Below, in pieces: positions 6,120-13,597 of a stretch of 16,961 bases of DNA. How positions within the stretch are numbered: position 1 is the stretch's first letter; the number at the start of each line of letters is the position of its first letter. Source of the DNA: 2-01-FULL-40-42 sp964349415 (GTDB lineage: Bacteria > Patescibacteriota > Microgenomatia > UBA1406 > GWC2-37-13); contig CAYGGJ010000013.1 of NCBI GenBank assembly GCA_964349415.1, forward strand, positions 1 through 16,961. Reading direction: 5' to 3'. Position numbers and translations under genes: made by a program. The notes beneath the pieces were generated by a model. It made no database searches and was not told where the DNA came from. It saw only the letters and a program-made list of their open reading frames with translations.

Positions 6120-6488
6120 ATGGTAACAGCTGGTAAAAATAACACTGAATCTGATACAATTGACGTTATGGAAGAAAGCACTGCCTTGGATGAAAAGTGT
6201 CCAAAATGCGGAAGTCCACTCGTGTTGGCAACAACCAAAACAGGGAAAAGGTTAAAGCGTTGTTCAACAAACGTGTGGGATAAGGAGACTCGTACGTCTT
6301 CGGGTTGTGATTATGTAGAGTGGATGAAAGGTGAGACTCAAGAACTGGATGAGGATTGTCCTACATGTGGATCTAAGCTTGTTCTCTATACTTCGGCAGC
6401 AGGAAAAAAGCTTAAGAAATGCTCAACAAACACATGGAATAAAGAGACGCGATCTTCAGAAGGATGTAACTTCGTCCAATGGATGTAA
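6120..6488 (+). CDS. Tandem topoisomerase-type C4 zinc-ribbon protein
   Basis: 122 residues made of an acidic N-terminal tail (1-24) and two nearly identical zinc ribbons. Ribbon one uses Cys27, Cys30, Cys48 and Cys63; ribbon two uses Cys80, Cys83, Cys101 and Cys116. The spacing is the same in both, with a repeat offset of 53 residues and matching segments such as KRLKRCSTN and KKLKKCSTN. The CPxCGSxLVL opening matches the C4 zinc fingers found at the C-terminus of bacterial DNA topoisomerase I, which bind DNA. Here they stand alone with no catalytic domain. The repeat is a recent-looking internal duplication. A start at the internal ATG at 6168 (residue 17) is possible, but the promoter geometry favours 6120. 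The stop is one base from the stop of the convergent flavoprotein gene. The role is unknown; single-stranded DNA or RNA binding is a reasonable guess. Confidence 0.8.
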   Translation: MVTAGKNNTESDTIDVMEESTALDEKCPKCGSPLVLATTKTGKRLKRCSTNVWDKETRTSSGCDYVEWMKGETQELDEDCPTCGSKLVLYTSAAGKKLKKCSTNTWNKETRSSEGCNFVQWM

Positions 6489-6489
6489 A

Positions 6490-7203
6490 TCAATAGCCTT
6501 CGAATTCTTCTACCTTTACGTGCTCCTGCGGGATGTTTGATCTAAGAAGCATGTTCTTTAGTATTTCAACCATTTGAGGAGGCCCTGCACTGTAAAAAAT
6601 TGCATCTGAAGGATTAGGGACATATTTTTTGATCATCTCAAGAGACACATGATCTTTTTCTCCTTTCCAATTCTCATCCCTGGTAATAATAGGTATGAGT
6701 TTAAAATTTTGATTTATCTCACCAACCTTCTTTAATTCTTCTAAATATGACATTTCCTTTAATGAGGGACTGGAATAGAACAGAATTATGTTTCGAGGAG
6801 ATTTTTCAAACGCTTCTTGTAAGGCTATACTACGAAACGGAGTTATGCCAATTCCTCCGGCAAGAAAAACTACCAAACTTTCTAGTTTATCTAAAACAAA
6901 TGATCCCATCGCCTCAGTAATTTCTACTTCACGCCCAAGTTTATACGAGCTAAGTTTTTGTTTCAGCTGTGTGCCCCGTATCCTCGTGGTAACCGCAAGA
7001 TGTTTTTCGTAAGGAGCACTGGATAAAGTAAAAAAGTGTCTTGTCTCTTTTTCATCTGTACTTTCCAGATCTAAAATGCGCAGTACTATAAATTGACCTG
7101 CTTTATGCTTGTAACCTATTGGCTTTTCAAATTTGAAAACTACTGTTTCATGAGCGACGGTTTGTTTATGCTGGAGTTTTACTCTGTAGACTTTGGGAGG
7201 CAT
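6490..7203 (-). CDS. Ferredoxin-NADP-reductase-like FAD/NAD(P) oxidoreductase
   Basis: 237 residues with the two-domain FNR fold. The N-terminal FAD-binding barrel (about 1-105) has RHFFTLSSAP (about 55-64), the flavin-contact motif, and a GSFVL segment at about 100-104. The NAD(P)-binding domain has AGGIGITPF (about 115-123), YSAGPPQMV near residue 210, and ends EEFEGY. No heme, 2Fe-2S or membrane domain is fused, so it resembles stand-alone FNR-type reductases that pass electrons between NAD(P)H and an unidentified partner. Partner and direction cannot be deduced. The ATG at 7203 is preceded by TATAAT exactly 6 nt upstream, with no Shine-Dalgarno, suggesting a leaderless message. The gene stands alone between a convergent zinc-ribbon gene and the DUF763 gene. 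Confidence 0.88.
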   Translation of the reverse strand: MPPKVYRVKLQHKQTVAHETVVFKFEKPIGYKHKAGQFIVLRILDLESTDEKETRHFFTLSSAPYEKHLAVTTRIRGTQLKQKLSSYKLGREVEITEAMGSFVLDKLESLVVFLAGGIGITPFRSIALQEAFEKSPRNIILFYSSPSLKEMSYLEELKKVGEINQNFKLIPIITRDENWKGEKDHVSLEMIKKYVPNPSDAIFYSAGPPQMVEILKNMLLRSNIPQEHVKVEEFEGY

Positions 7204-7209
7204 GGAGTA

Positions 7210-7215
7210 ATTATA
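7210..7215 (-). promoter_or_regulatory. -10 element TATAAT six nt before the flavoprotein ATG
   Basis: On the minus strand a perfect TATAAT is followed by six bases and then the ATG at 7203. With standard sigma-70 geometry the A of the ATG would be the transcription start. No convincing -35 is visible. Confidence 0.5.
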
Positions 7216-7241
7216 ATAGATTGCCGTAGAATGAAATTTTC

Positions 7242-8411
7242 TTAATGGTTTTTTGAAAAGAGTCGTTCGTTTTTCCTAAGAAGTTTTTCTTTTTCCGCAT
7301 AACCCAAAGAAGATTTTTTGAGAGCTTTTTCTATAATTTCAATGGTCTGGTCATAGGTGGTTTTATTAACCGGATAAGGAATTCCATCCTTTCCTCCGAA
7401 TGCATATGAATACCTAATAGGATCATCATATGAGGGCTTTGCACCAAAGACAACCTCGGAGACAAGAGTGAGGGCTCGTATTGTTTTAGGACCGACTTTA
7501 GGAGTCATGAGTACACCTTCAAAATCAGTCGACGATTTTTCAACAACGTTTCTTATCCCCTCTTCAAGCCGCTTCGTAAAAAGCTCAGGTACTCCGGAGT
7601 TTTTTAATTTGTTCAAGCTCTCCTGATTAAATTGCTGATGATTGACAGGATGATCTGTAAAATCACGACTTGATAGATCCAACAGGGTTAATTGATCCTC
7701 ATGTTTTTTAATTCTTTTTATTTCATAGAACAATTCTTTTTTATATTTTACTAATTCTACCGTACCCTGGCGGTTCGGGACACTTTTTGCTGAGGAGAGA
7801 TTGAGGACTTTTGGCATGGTGATCTCCGACTGTATTGCGGTATGGGGTTCTATGGTCAAATTTTTAATATGCTTAGAGTACCAATGATAACGTCTCGCGC
7901 GGCCAACCTCTATATTCATTCCTTGTTGAACGACTGCCCACCCGCCTTGTTTAGAAAACAAAAAGTTATGATGATATAGTTGAAAACCGTCTTGCACGAG
8001 TGCAGAATCTACTTTTGCCGTTAACTTTGATAAATACGCATATCTTTTAGCAGTAGTATCGGATAAATTTATACGTTCTCCCCATTGCATAATCTGATCA
8101 GGAGTTTTTTTTGAAGTCTTTCCTTTACCGCCTGTGACAAAAACACCTAATTCCTGCTCACGTCCACGCAGAGCCTCTTTTAATGCTCCCATCGTGGTTG
8201 TAGTTAGTCCGGATGCATTCCAATCAAACGCGAGTAGGGAGCCGAATGCCTGAAACCATACAGGATCGGAGAGTCTTTCTAAGAATTTATCGGGCCCGAA
8301 TCTTTCAACAATAGCTACAGTAATTATGCTGCCTAGCTTGACCATTCTTTCAAATAGCCATGGAGGGCACCTTCCATAGTCAAGGGTAAATGTTGCGACA
8401 CCTCGTTTCAT
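7242..8411 (-). CDS. DUF763 family protein
   Basis: 389 residues matching the DUF763 family, best known from archaea and thermophilic or deep-branching bacteria. The diagnostic N-terminus MKRGVATFTLDYGRCPPWLF and the Trp-rich DPVWFQAFGSLLAFDWNASG (about 49-68) are clear. Later conserved blocks include GGWAVVQQGMN (about 156-166), RARRYHWYS (about 171-179) and PYPVNKTTYDQTI near the C-terminus. A TPKVGPKTIRALTLVSEVVFG stretch (about 303-323) looks like a helix-hairpin-helix, as in DNA repair proteins, so a nucleic-acid role is plausible; the biochemical function is not established to my knowledge. The length fits the family. It starts at ATG 8411, six nt after an extended -10 (TGATACAAT), and shares a 38-44-bp divergent promoter region with the PEGA gene. 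Confidence 0.85.
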   Translation of the reverse strand: MKRGVATFTLDYGRCPPWLFERMVKLGSIITVAIVERFGPDKFLERLSDPVWFQAFGSLLAFDWNASGLTTTTMGALKEALRGREQELGVFVTGGKGKTSKKTPDQIMQWGERINLSDTTAKRYAYLSKLTAKVDSALVQDGFQLYHHNFLFSKQGGWAVVQQGMNIEVGRARRYHWYSKHIKNLTIEPHTAIQSEITMPKVLNLSSAKSVPNRQGTVELVKYKKELFYEIKRIKKHEDQLTLLDLSSRDFTDHPVNHQQFNQESLNKLKNSGVPELFTKRLEEGIRNVVEKSSTDFEGVLMTPKVGPKTIRALTLVSEVVFGAKPSYDDPIRYSYAFGGKDGIPYPVNKTTYDQTIEIIEKALKKSSLGYAEKEKLLRKNERLFSKNH

Positions 8412-8417
8412 ACTAAT

Positions 8418-8426
8418 ATTGTATCA
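8418..8426 (-). promoter_or_regulatory. Extended -10 (TGATACAAT) six nt before the DUF763 ATG
   Basis: On the minus strand TGA-TACAAT is followed by exactly six bases and the ATG at 8411. It overlaps the candidate -35 (TTGTAT, 8419-8424) of the opposite-facing PEGA promoter, so the two promoters probably cannot be occupied together. Confidence 0.5.
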
Positions 8427-8445
8427 ATCTGACAAGCAGTATAAT
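8419..8445 (+). promoter_or_regulatory. Promoter of the PEGA/SH3 gene (TTGTAT-15-TATAAT)
   Basis: A perfect TATAAT at 8440-8445 lies 10 nt before the ATG at 8456 and 4 nt before the ATG at 8450. A start site 6-9 nt after the -10 would fall after the A of 8450, so 8456 is the better start codon. The -35 TTGTAT at 8419-8424 is weak, with a short spacer. Confidence 0.5.
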
Positions 8446-8455
8446 ATATATGCTT

Positions 8456-9334
8456 ATGCGTGGAAAAAACCTAAAAGGAAAGTTAATGCTCCTTACTGTG
8501 CTCGTTGTACTTTTTGGGTTATTTATAACCGTTAAGTTTTTTTTCCTTGATAAGCAGAACGAATTTGGCAGCCTGAAGGTTTTGTCCTCGCCGGGATCAA
8601 CCGTATTTCTCGACAATGTCGCAGTCGGAAAAACCACTCCCTTCGAAACCAAGGTAAAGATAGGGGAATATCTCATCAAATTAATACCTCAAGGAGAGGC
8701 TACCCAAAGCGCGTCATGGCAGGGAAGAGTTAGAATAAATAAGAATGCCTTAACCTACGTTAACCGCGAATTGGGTAGTTCTGACGTCACCTCGGCAGGA
8801 GAAATATTTACGGTCACAAAAATGGAAACTTCTCCAAAAAACAAAAACTACGGAGAGCTGTATGTGGAGACTGACCCCACGGGTGCCATAGTTTATCTAG
8901 ATAACGATGAAAAAGGGGTAGCGCCAATTCTTCTCGGCGACATAATTCAGGGGACACATGAGCTAAAGATTTTCCTGCCGGGATTTTTTCCAAGGATTAC
9001 GAAGATAAACATTGAGGCAAAATACCGGATAACAGGACTGATAAAACTCGCCATAGATCAGTCTCAAAAAAGAGCGAGTGATTCGGGATCTCTCAAGAAG
9101 GCAAGCGATGCGACCGAAAGTGCAAAACTAAGCCAGAAAGAAATCGTAATTAAAGACACACCAACCGGTTTTTTAAGAGTCCGCACAGAGCCAAGTACTA
9201 CGGCGTCGGAGGCTGCACAGGTTAAACCCGGTGATAGATACTCTGTGGTTGAGGAGCAGGACAGTTGGTACAAGATCGAATATCAGGAGGGAAAGGAAGG
9301 TTGGGTTTCTTCAGAATACGCAGAAGTCCCTTAG
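8456..9334 (+). CDS. Membrane-anchored protein with two PEGA domains and a C-terminal SH3b domain
   Basis: About 292 residues. A basic N-terminus and one hydrophobic helix (about 9-30) form an anchor. A PEGA domain follows (about 38-110; LKVLSSPGSTVFLDNVAVGKTTPF), then a second (about 130-200; YVETDPTGAIVYLDNDEKG, ending HELKIFLPGFFPR). A Ser/Lys-rich linker leads to a bacterial SH3 domain (about 225-292; FLRVRTEPSTTASEAAQV through WYKIEY and EGWVSSEYAEVP). PEGA and SH3b domains are usually extracytoplasmic; SH3b domains often bind peptidoglycan peptides. The protein therefore probably sits at the cell surface contacting wall or polysaccharide, a fit with the surrounding glycan genes. It is monocistronic, divergent from DUF763, and its stop overlaps the convergent GT2-GtrA stop. 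An upstream ATG at 8450 is the alternative start. Confidence 0.85.
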   Translation: MRGKNLKGKLMLLTVLVVLFGLFITVKFFFLDKQNEFGSLKVLSSPGSTVFLDNVAVGKTTPFETKVKIGEYLIKLIPQGEATQSASWQGRVRINKNALTYVNRELGSSDVTSAGEIFTVTKMETSPKNKNYGELYVETDPTGAIVYLDNDEKGVAPILLGDIIQGTHELKIFLPGFFPRITKINIEAKYRITGLIKLAIDQSQKRASDSGSLKKASDATESAKLSQKEIVIKDTPTGFLRVRTEPSTTASEAAQVKPGDRYSVVEEQDSWYKIEYQEGKEGWVSSEYAEVP

Positions 9335-10446
9335 TCTTGCTTTTTTTCTTTCCAAATTACCTTGTTGTAGAGTATATAAGAGTAAGGTATTACTATAAAA
9401 GCCAGTAGGAAAATCTTATAAAGGTACCAGTATTTTTTACCAAAAAAAGTAGCCAGAAGTTCAATTCCTCCTGCCTGTATGATCAAACTTCCTGTAGAAA
9501 TGACGTTAAACTTAACAAACTTACTAAAATATAAAGACGCACGCGCCTCAAGTTTTTTGTGGGAAAAACTCCAAAAATTATTAAAGAGAAAGTTGGAAAT
9601 AATCGCTGTTTCTGCAGAGATTAATGTTGCAAGCCAAAGATATGCGTAGAGTCTTTCAATTAGAATATATGAAAGTCCAAAGTCCAAAACGGCGCCTATT
9701 AGACCAACTATTACATAACGAATAAAAGAAGATTTGGTAAAGACATAAAAGAGAGTCTCAGCTATATATTGACCGGAGTTAATCTTTGAAGTTCCGTATT
9801 TCCTATCCAAAAAGTGAATTGGAATTTCCTTAACCTTTGCTTTTCGCTTGAGAGCTTTATCCAATAGAGCCACCTGAAAGACATATCCTGAATAATTAGA
9901 CAGTTCCGGTGTAATCTCGCGTACGATCCATGTTTTCATAGCACGAAATCCCGAGGTCCAGTCGGTGATAGATAGTTTCATCATTCCGAAACGTACAATT
10001 AAATTTCCAAGTACGGAGAAGAGCTTTCTGTGAAAAGCCCAGTCTTTTGGAATAGAACCGTCTTTAATATATCTTGCCCCGATCACAAAATCAGCTCCTT
10101 CATCAATTGTATTTAGAAATACCGGAATTTTTTCAGGCGAGTGTGAAAAGTCTGCATCCATCTCGAAGATAACGTCCGGCTCTAGATTCTTAAGAGCGTG
10201 AGTGAAGCCTGCAATGTATGCTTTACCCAATCCTTCCTTTGGAGTCTCGAGAAGCTTGAGATCCTCACGTACACTTTTGCTTTTTTTTACAATTGCGGCA
10301 GTTCCATCGGGCGAACTGCTGTCTACAACCAGAATTGTAAGCTCCCATTGTTTTAGTTTTTTTTGTTGCTCAAAAATTTCCTCGATAAGTCTTCCGATAT
10401 TTTTTGACTCGTTATACGTGGGAAGAATGACAACCGCCTTTTTCAT
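9331..10446 (-). CDS. DPM1-like GT2 glycosyltransferase fused to a GtrA membrane domain
   Basis: 371 residues from ATG 10446 (alternative ATG 10464 adds MLKAAN and overlaps the upstream gene by 17 bp). Residues 1-230 form a dolichol-phosphate-mannose-synthase-like GT2 domain: VVILPTYNESKNI, VVDSSSPDGT, DAD at 97-99, and HFLDRKYGTSKI near 211-222. Residues about 242-365 form a four-helix GtrA-like domain (FIRYVIVGLIGAVLDFG, then FLFNNFWSFSH). Such fusions make a polyprenyl-phosphate sugar and are thought to help move it across the membrane for GT-C enzymes, such as the GT39-like protein at 162-1655, which needs this kind of donor. Which sugar is used is unknown. It is the last gene of the ugd-uxs-GT operon: the upstream stop codon lies one base before the ATG. 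Its stop overlaps the PEGA gene stop. Confidence 0.9.
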   Translation of the reverse strand: MKKAVVILPTYNESKNIGRLIEEIFEQQKKLKQWELTILVVDSSSPDGTAAIVKKSKSVREDLKLLETPKEGLGKAYIAGFTHALKNLEPDVIFEMDADFSHSPEKIPVFLNTIDEGADFVIGARYIKDGSIPKDWAFHRKLFSVLGNLIVRFGMMKLSITDWTSGFRAMKTWIVREITPELSNYSGYVFQVALLDKALKRKAKVKEIPIHFLDRKYGTSKINSGQYIAETLFYVFTKSSFIRYVIVGLIGAVLDFGLSYILIERLYAYLWLATLISAETAIISNFLFNNFWSFSHKKLEARASLYFSKFVKFNVISTGSLIIQAGGIELLATFFGKKYWYLYKIFLLAFIVIPYSYILYNKVIWKEKKQD

Positions 10447-10447
10447 A

Positions 10448-11401
10448 TTAGCTGCTTTTAACATAGTCGATCATTTTTTTGATTCCAGTTTCAAGAGAAG
10501 TTTTTGGTTCCCAATCAAGTATTTTCTTAGCTTTTCTTAAATCCGGACGTCTTTTTAGGGGATCATTTTGCGGAAGATCCTCAGACATAATAATTTGGCT
10601 TGATGAGCCAGTGAGTTTTTTGACAAGCTCAGCATATTCCAAGACCGTATGTTCTTCAGCAGAACCAAGATTTATTATTTCACTCCGGGCTTTATCGGAA
10701 AATGCAAATTTCACAAGTCCTTCGACCATGTCATCTACGTAACATAATGCTCTGGTTTGTTTCCCGTCCCCGAATATTGTAATCGGTTTATTCTCAAGAG
10801 CTTCTACAATAAACGTAATAATCATCCGCATATCGTTTTTTAGCATTCCCGGACCATAAGTATTGAATATCCGGGCAATTCTTGTATCGACTTTTTTGAC
10901 TCTTGAGAAATAGGCCGTTAACGTTTCTCCGAATCTCTTAGCTTCGTCGTAAACCGATCGGGGTCCCGTAGTGGAGACGTTTCCATTATAGCTTTCTTCC
11001 TGAGGGTGTTTCTCAGGATCACCATAAACCTCCGAACTTGATGAATAAAGAAAGATTGCTTTGTCTTCTTCAGCCTTTTTTAATACGTTTAGCGTACCTA
11101 CGGTGTTTGCCATCATGGTTTCCATAGGAAGCGCGTGGTAGCTGATTTTGCTGTGGTGATTTGGGGATGCCGGTGATGCAAGATGGAAGATGATATTAAA
11201 TATGCCTATATCTGAAGGGAGGGGATTGGTTACATCGTGATTAACAAATCTAAAATTCTCATGCTGAGTCAGGTTTTTTATACCCTTATCGGTACTGGTG
11301 AGTAGATTATCCGCACAGACTACTTCGTGATTTTCACTAACGAGGCGACTGCAAAGATGAGAGCCAATAAATCCTGCACCGCCGGTCACTAAGAATCTCA
11401 T
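10448..11401 (-). CDS. UDP-glucuronate decarboxylase (UXS-type extended SDR)
   Basis: 317 residues, an extended short-chain dehydrogenase. GGAGFIGSH (7-15) is the NAD-binding glycine motif, HLASPASP (73-80) is typical of UXS enzymes, and the catalytic Tyr151-xxx-Lys155 lies in GPRSVYDEAKRFGET, the UXS signature region. RIFNTYGPGM follows. Together with the preceding UDP-glucose dehydrogenase this gives UDP-glucose to UDP-glucuronate to UDP-xylose (via the UDP-4-keto-pentose intermediate), in the cytosol. The start ATG overlaps the stop of the ugd gene by 4 bp, so the two are coupled. A generic NAD-dependent epimerase (e.g. GalE-like) is the alternative, but the decarboxylase motifs and the neighbour make UXS the better call. 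Confidence 0.85.
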   Translation of the reverse strand: MRFLVTGGAGFIGSHLCSRLVSENHEVVCADNLLTSTDKGIKNLTQHENFRFVNHDVTNPLPSDIGIFNIIFHLASPASPNHHSKISYHALPMETMMANTVGTLNVLKKAEEDKAIFLYSSSSEVYGDPEKHPQEESYNGNVSTTGPRSVYDEAKRFGETLTAYFSRVKKVDTRIARIFNTYGPGMLKNDMRMIITFIVEALENKPITIFGDGKQTRALCYVDDMVEGLVKFAFSDKARSEIINLGSAEEHTVLEYAELVKKLTGSSSQIIMSEDLPQNDPLKRRPDLRKAKKILDWEPKTSLETGIKKMIDYVKSS

Positions 11402-12690
11402 ACATTTCTTCCGACTCCAAAATAGGAAAAGCCAAGTTTATCCATCTTTACCGGATCATAGATGTTGCGTCCGTCGAAAATGAGAGGGTTCTTCAACTGC
11501 TCCTTAACTTTTTCAAGATTAATCTGTTTAAATTCATTCCACTCCGTAAGAATACACAGAGCATCGGCGTTTCTTAGGGCATCATAAGGATCATTTACGT
11601 ACTCGATGGTATCTGAGAATTTTGCCTTGATGTTTCTCATTGCCTCTGGATCATGCACGGAAAGCTTAAATCCTTTATCAAGAAGGGCTTGAAGTAAATA
11701 TAATGAAGGCGCAAATCTTATATCATCGGTGTTTGGTTTAAATGCAAGCCCCCATATCGCAATTTTGCCCTTTGAGATCTTCGAAAGAATTCTTTGTAGA
11801 AAATTCTGTTGCGCTGTAAGATTGATTTCTTCTACCTTCTGGAGTAGAGAAGTGTCAATCCCCATTGATTTTCCGTTGTCAATTAGCGCTTTGACGTCTT
11901 TTGGCAAACAAGAACCTCCATATCCGATACCGGGGTATAGAAATGCGCGTCCTATTCTATTATCAAGACCTACGGCGTCCATCACTCTTTCAACATCCGC
12001 TCCTGTCTTTTCGCAGTAAAAGGATATAAAGTTTGCAAAAGAAATTTTGGTTGCAAGCATTGCATTCGACGCATACTTTATAAGCTCAGCCGAAGCAAGA
12101 TTAGTGACAATTCTTTTTCCATTGATGGGTTTGTGAAGTTCAAGGAGCATTGAAACTGCTTTTTTCGAGTCGGATCCGATTACCACACGGTCCGGGTTTA
12201 AGGTATCGTAGATGCCAGTTCCTTCGCGAAGAAATTCCGGGCAGGAAGCGATGAGGACCTCCGCCTTTCTACCCTTTAACTTTGCAACGATTTCCTCGAC
12301 CTTTTTATTGGTTCCCACAGGAACGGTGCTTTTGCAAGATAGTACGGTTACGCCGTCTTTGAGATGTTTGGCAATTTTTTCTGCAACCTCAAATACGGTA
12401 GTGAGGTCTGCCTCACCTGTTTCTTTGGGAGGCGTTCCCACTGCTATAAATACAATATCAGATTCGGGGATTGCATTTTCATAACTATCGGTAAAGAATA
12501 TTCTTTTGGCTTTCAAGTTCTTCTCCAAAAGTTCTTTCAGGCCTGGCTCATATATAATAGGATCACCGTTTTTTAATCTTTCGAGCTTCTCCTTTGTGTG
12601 CCCTACGACCCATACTTTATTTCCAAAGTCGGCAAAAACACATGCGGTGACCAAGCCTACGTATCCATGACCTATGAAGGTAATCGTCAT
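11398..12690 (-). CDS. ugd: UDP-glucose 6-dehydrogenase
   Basis: 430 residues from the ATG at 12690; a TTG nine bases upstream is less likely. It has the full three-part UDP-glucose/GDP-mannose dehydrogenase layout: N-terminal NAD domain with GHGYVGL (7-13), VGTPPKE and SCKSTVPVGT; central dimerisation helix with EFLREG; catalytic Cys261 in PGIGYGGSCLPKD; and a C-terminal UDP-binding domain with WGLAFKPNTDDIR. It oxidises UDP-glucose to UDP-glucuronate with two NAD+. The start follows a good promoter (TTGAAA-17-TAAGAT) by 8 nt with no Shine-Dalgarno. It is the first gene of a three-gene set with the UXS-type decarboxylase and the GT2-GtrA fusion, which places it in surface-sugar supply. GDP-mannose dehydrogenase is unlikely given the decarboxylase neighbour. 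Confidence 0.93.
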   Translation of the reverse strand: MTITFIGHGYVGLVTACVFADFGNKVWVVGHTKEKLERLKNGDPIIYEPGLKELLEKNLKAKRIFFTDSYENAIPESDIVFIAVGTPPKETGEADLTTVFEVAEKIAKHLKDGVTVLSCKSTVPVGTNKKVEEIVAKLKGRKAEVLIASCPEFLREGTGIYDTLNPDRVVIGSDSKKAVSMLLELHKPINGKRIVTNLASAELIKYASNAMLATKISFANFISFYCEKTGADVERVMDAVGLDNRIGRAFLYPGIGYGGSCLPKDVKALIDNGKSMGIDTSLLQKVEEINLTAQQNFLQRILSKISKGKIAIWGLAFKPNTDDIRFAPSLYLLQALLDKGFKLSVHDPEAMRNIKAKFSDTIEYVNDPYDALRNADALCILTEWNEFKQINLEKVKEQLKNPLIFDGRNIYDPVKMDKLGFSYFGVGRNV

Positions 12691-12698
12691 AAAGTTCA

Positions 12699-12727
12699 AT
12701 CTTACTTGAAAACTAGGGCAATTTCAA
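12699..12727 (-). promoter_or_regulatory. Promoter of the ugd operon (TTGAAA-17-TAAGAT)
   Basis: On the minus strand TTGAAA (12727-12722) and TAAGAT (12704-12699) are separated by the ideal 17 bp. The ATG at 12690 starts 8 nt after the -10, so the leader is zero to a couple of bases. It lies in the 42-bp gap between rfbD and ugd, which breaks the two into separate transcription units. Confidence 0.55.
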
Positions 12728-12732
12728 TTTTA

Positions 12733-13593
12733 TCATTGACCCTCTGCGGCTGATTTTTGAGGGATTTGATCGCGAATAATCTTTAGGCCTTCGTCCAAAG
12801 ACTTCATTTTCCAGAAATTATTTTTCTTACTTTTTATAACTGATTTTTTTGAACGTATTTTGTTTCCTTTGTAAAACTCATCGTAAGTCGACTTACCGAT
12901 AAGAGAGTCATTCAGTTTGAAAGCTTGAGCGATCTTTAGAGCAGTTTCGTAAGGAGTATAACTTTCTGAGCCGACGATATGAAATATTTCATTCGAAAAA
13001 TTTGTGAAGAGATGTTTCAGCGAAAAGGCCACGTCATCAATGAAGGTGGGGGTAATCATTACATCCGTTATCATAGTAAGTTTGTTTCCATCCTCAAGAT
13101 GAGATTTGATTCCTCTGACAAGATCCTTTTTTTGATCAAAGATGGCTCGATAGGGATATGATATCCTGACAATCATTCCATCATCTTTAATGATCCTTTC
13201 ACCTTCATATTTGGTCTTCGCATACCATCCGATTGGATTAGGATCTGAATCTTCAAAATACGGGGGATTTTTTCCGTCAAAGACAAAATCTGTGGAGATG
13301 TAAATAAACTTCTTCCCTTTATCTTTCGTGGCATTAAATACGTTTTCGGTACCCGTAACATTTATTTGTTCGCACAGGTCTCTTTCCTTTTCCGCCTGAT
13401 CTACGTTGGTGTATCCGGCCAGATGAAGCATGATATCAAAGTCATTCTTATCTACAAAATCCTTAACGCTGACAGCATCCGTAATATCTACGTGTGATTG
13501 CAAAAGGGGTATAAAGCTAAAATCCTTGTACAGAAGTTCTTGGATTCTTGAACCTACTAGTCCTGTTGAGCCTGTGATCGCGATTTTGAGCAT
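12733..13593 (-). CDS. rfbD: dTDP-4-dehydrorhamnose reductase-like protein (RmlD/RfbD family)
   Basis: 286 residues from the ATG at 13593 (MLKIAITGSTGLVGS); an upstream in-frame start at 13638 would overlap the previous gene and add 15 residues before the conserved beginning. The NAD(P) motif GSTGLVGS (8-15), HLAGYTNVDQAEKE (57-70), STDFVFDG (100-107) and the active-site Tyr124-xxx-Lys128 fit the RmlD family, which reduces dTDP-4-keto-L-rhamnose to dTDP-L-rhamnose. It starts four bases after the stop of the 4,6-dehydratase gene, so re-initiation is likely. The epimerase (RmlC) and the thymidylyltransferase (RmlA) are not in the window, so a different reduced dTDP-sugar is possible. The C-terminal part is Lys-rich and slightly divergent. 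Confidence 0.8.
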   Translation of the reverse strand: MLKIAITGSTGLVGSRIQELLYKDFSFIPLLQSHVDITDAVSVKDFVDKNDFDIMLHLAGYTNVDQAEKERDLCEQINVTGTENVFNATKDKGKKFIYISTDFVFDGKNPPYFEDSDPNPIGWYAKTKYEGERIIKDDGMIVRISYPYRAIFDQKKDLVRGIKSHLEDGNKLTMITDVMITPTFIDDVAFSLKHLFTNFSNEIFHIVGSESYTPYETALKIAQAFKLNDSLIGKSTYDEFYKGNKIRSKKSVIKSKKNNFWKMKSLDEGLKIIRDQIPQKSAAEGQ

Positions 13594-13597
13594 AGAC

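Noticed and set aside
9290..9355. Intrinsic terminator between the convergent PEGA and GT2-GtrA genes
   Set aside because: GGG/CCC and CTTC/GAAG can pair only with an asymmetric bulge, and the T-run is offset, so support is too weak.
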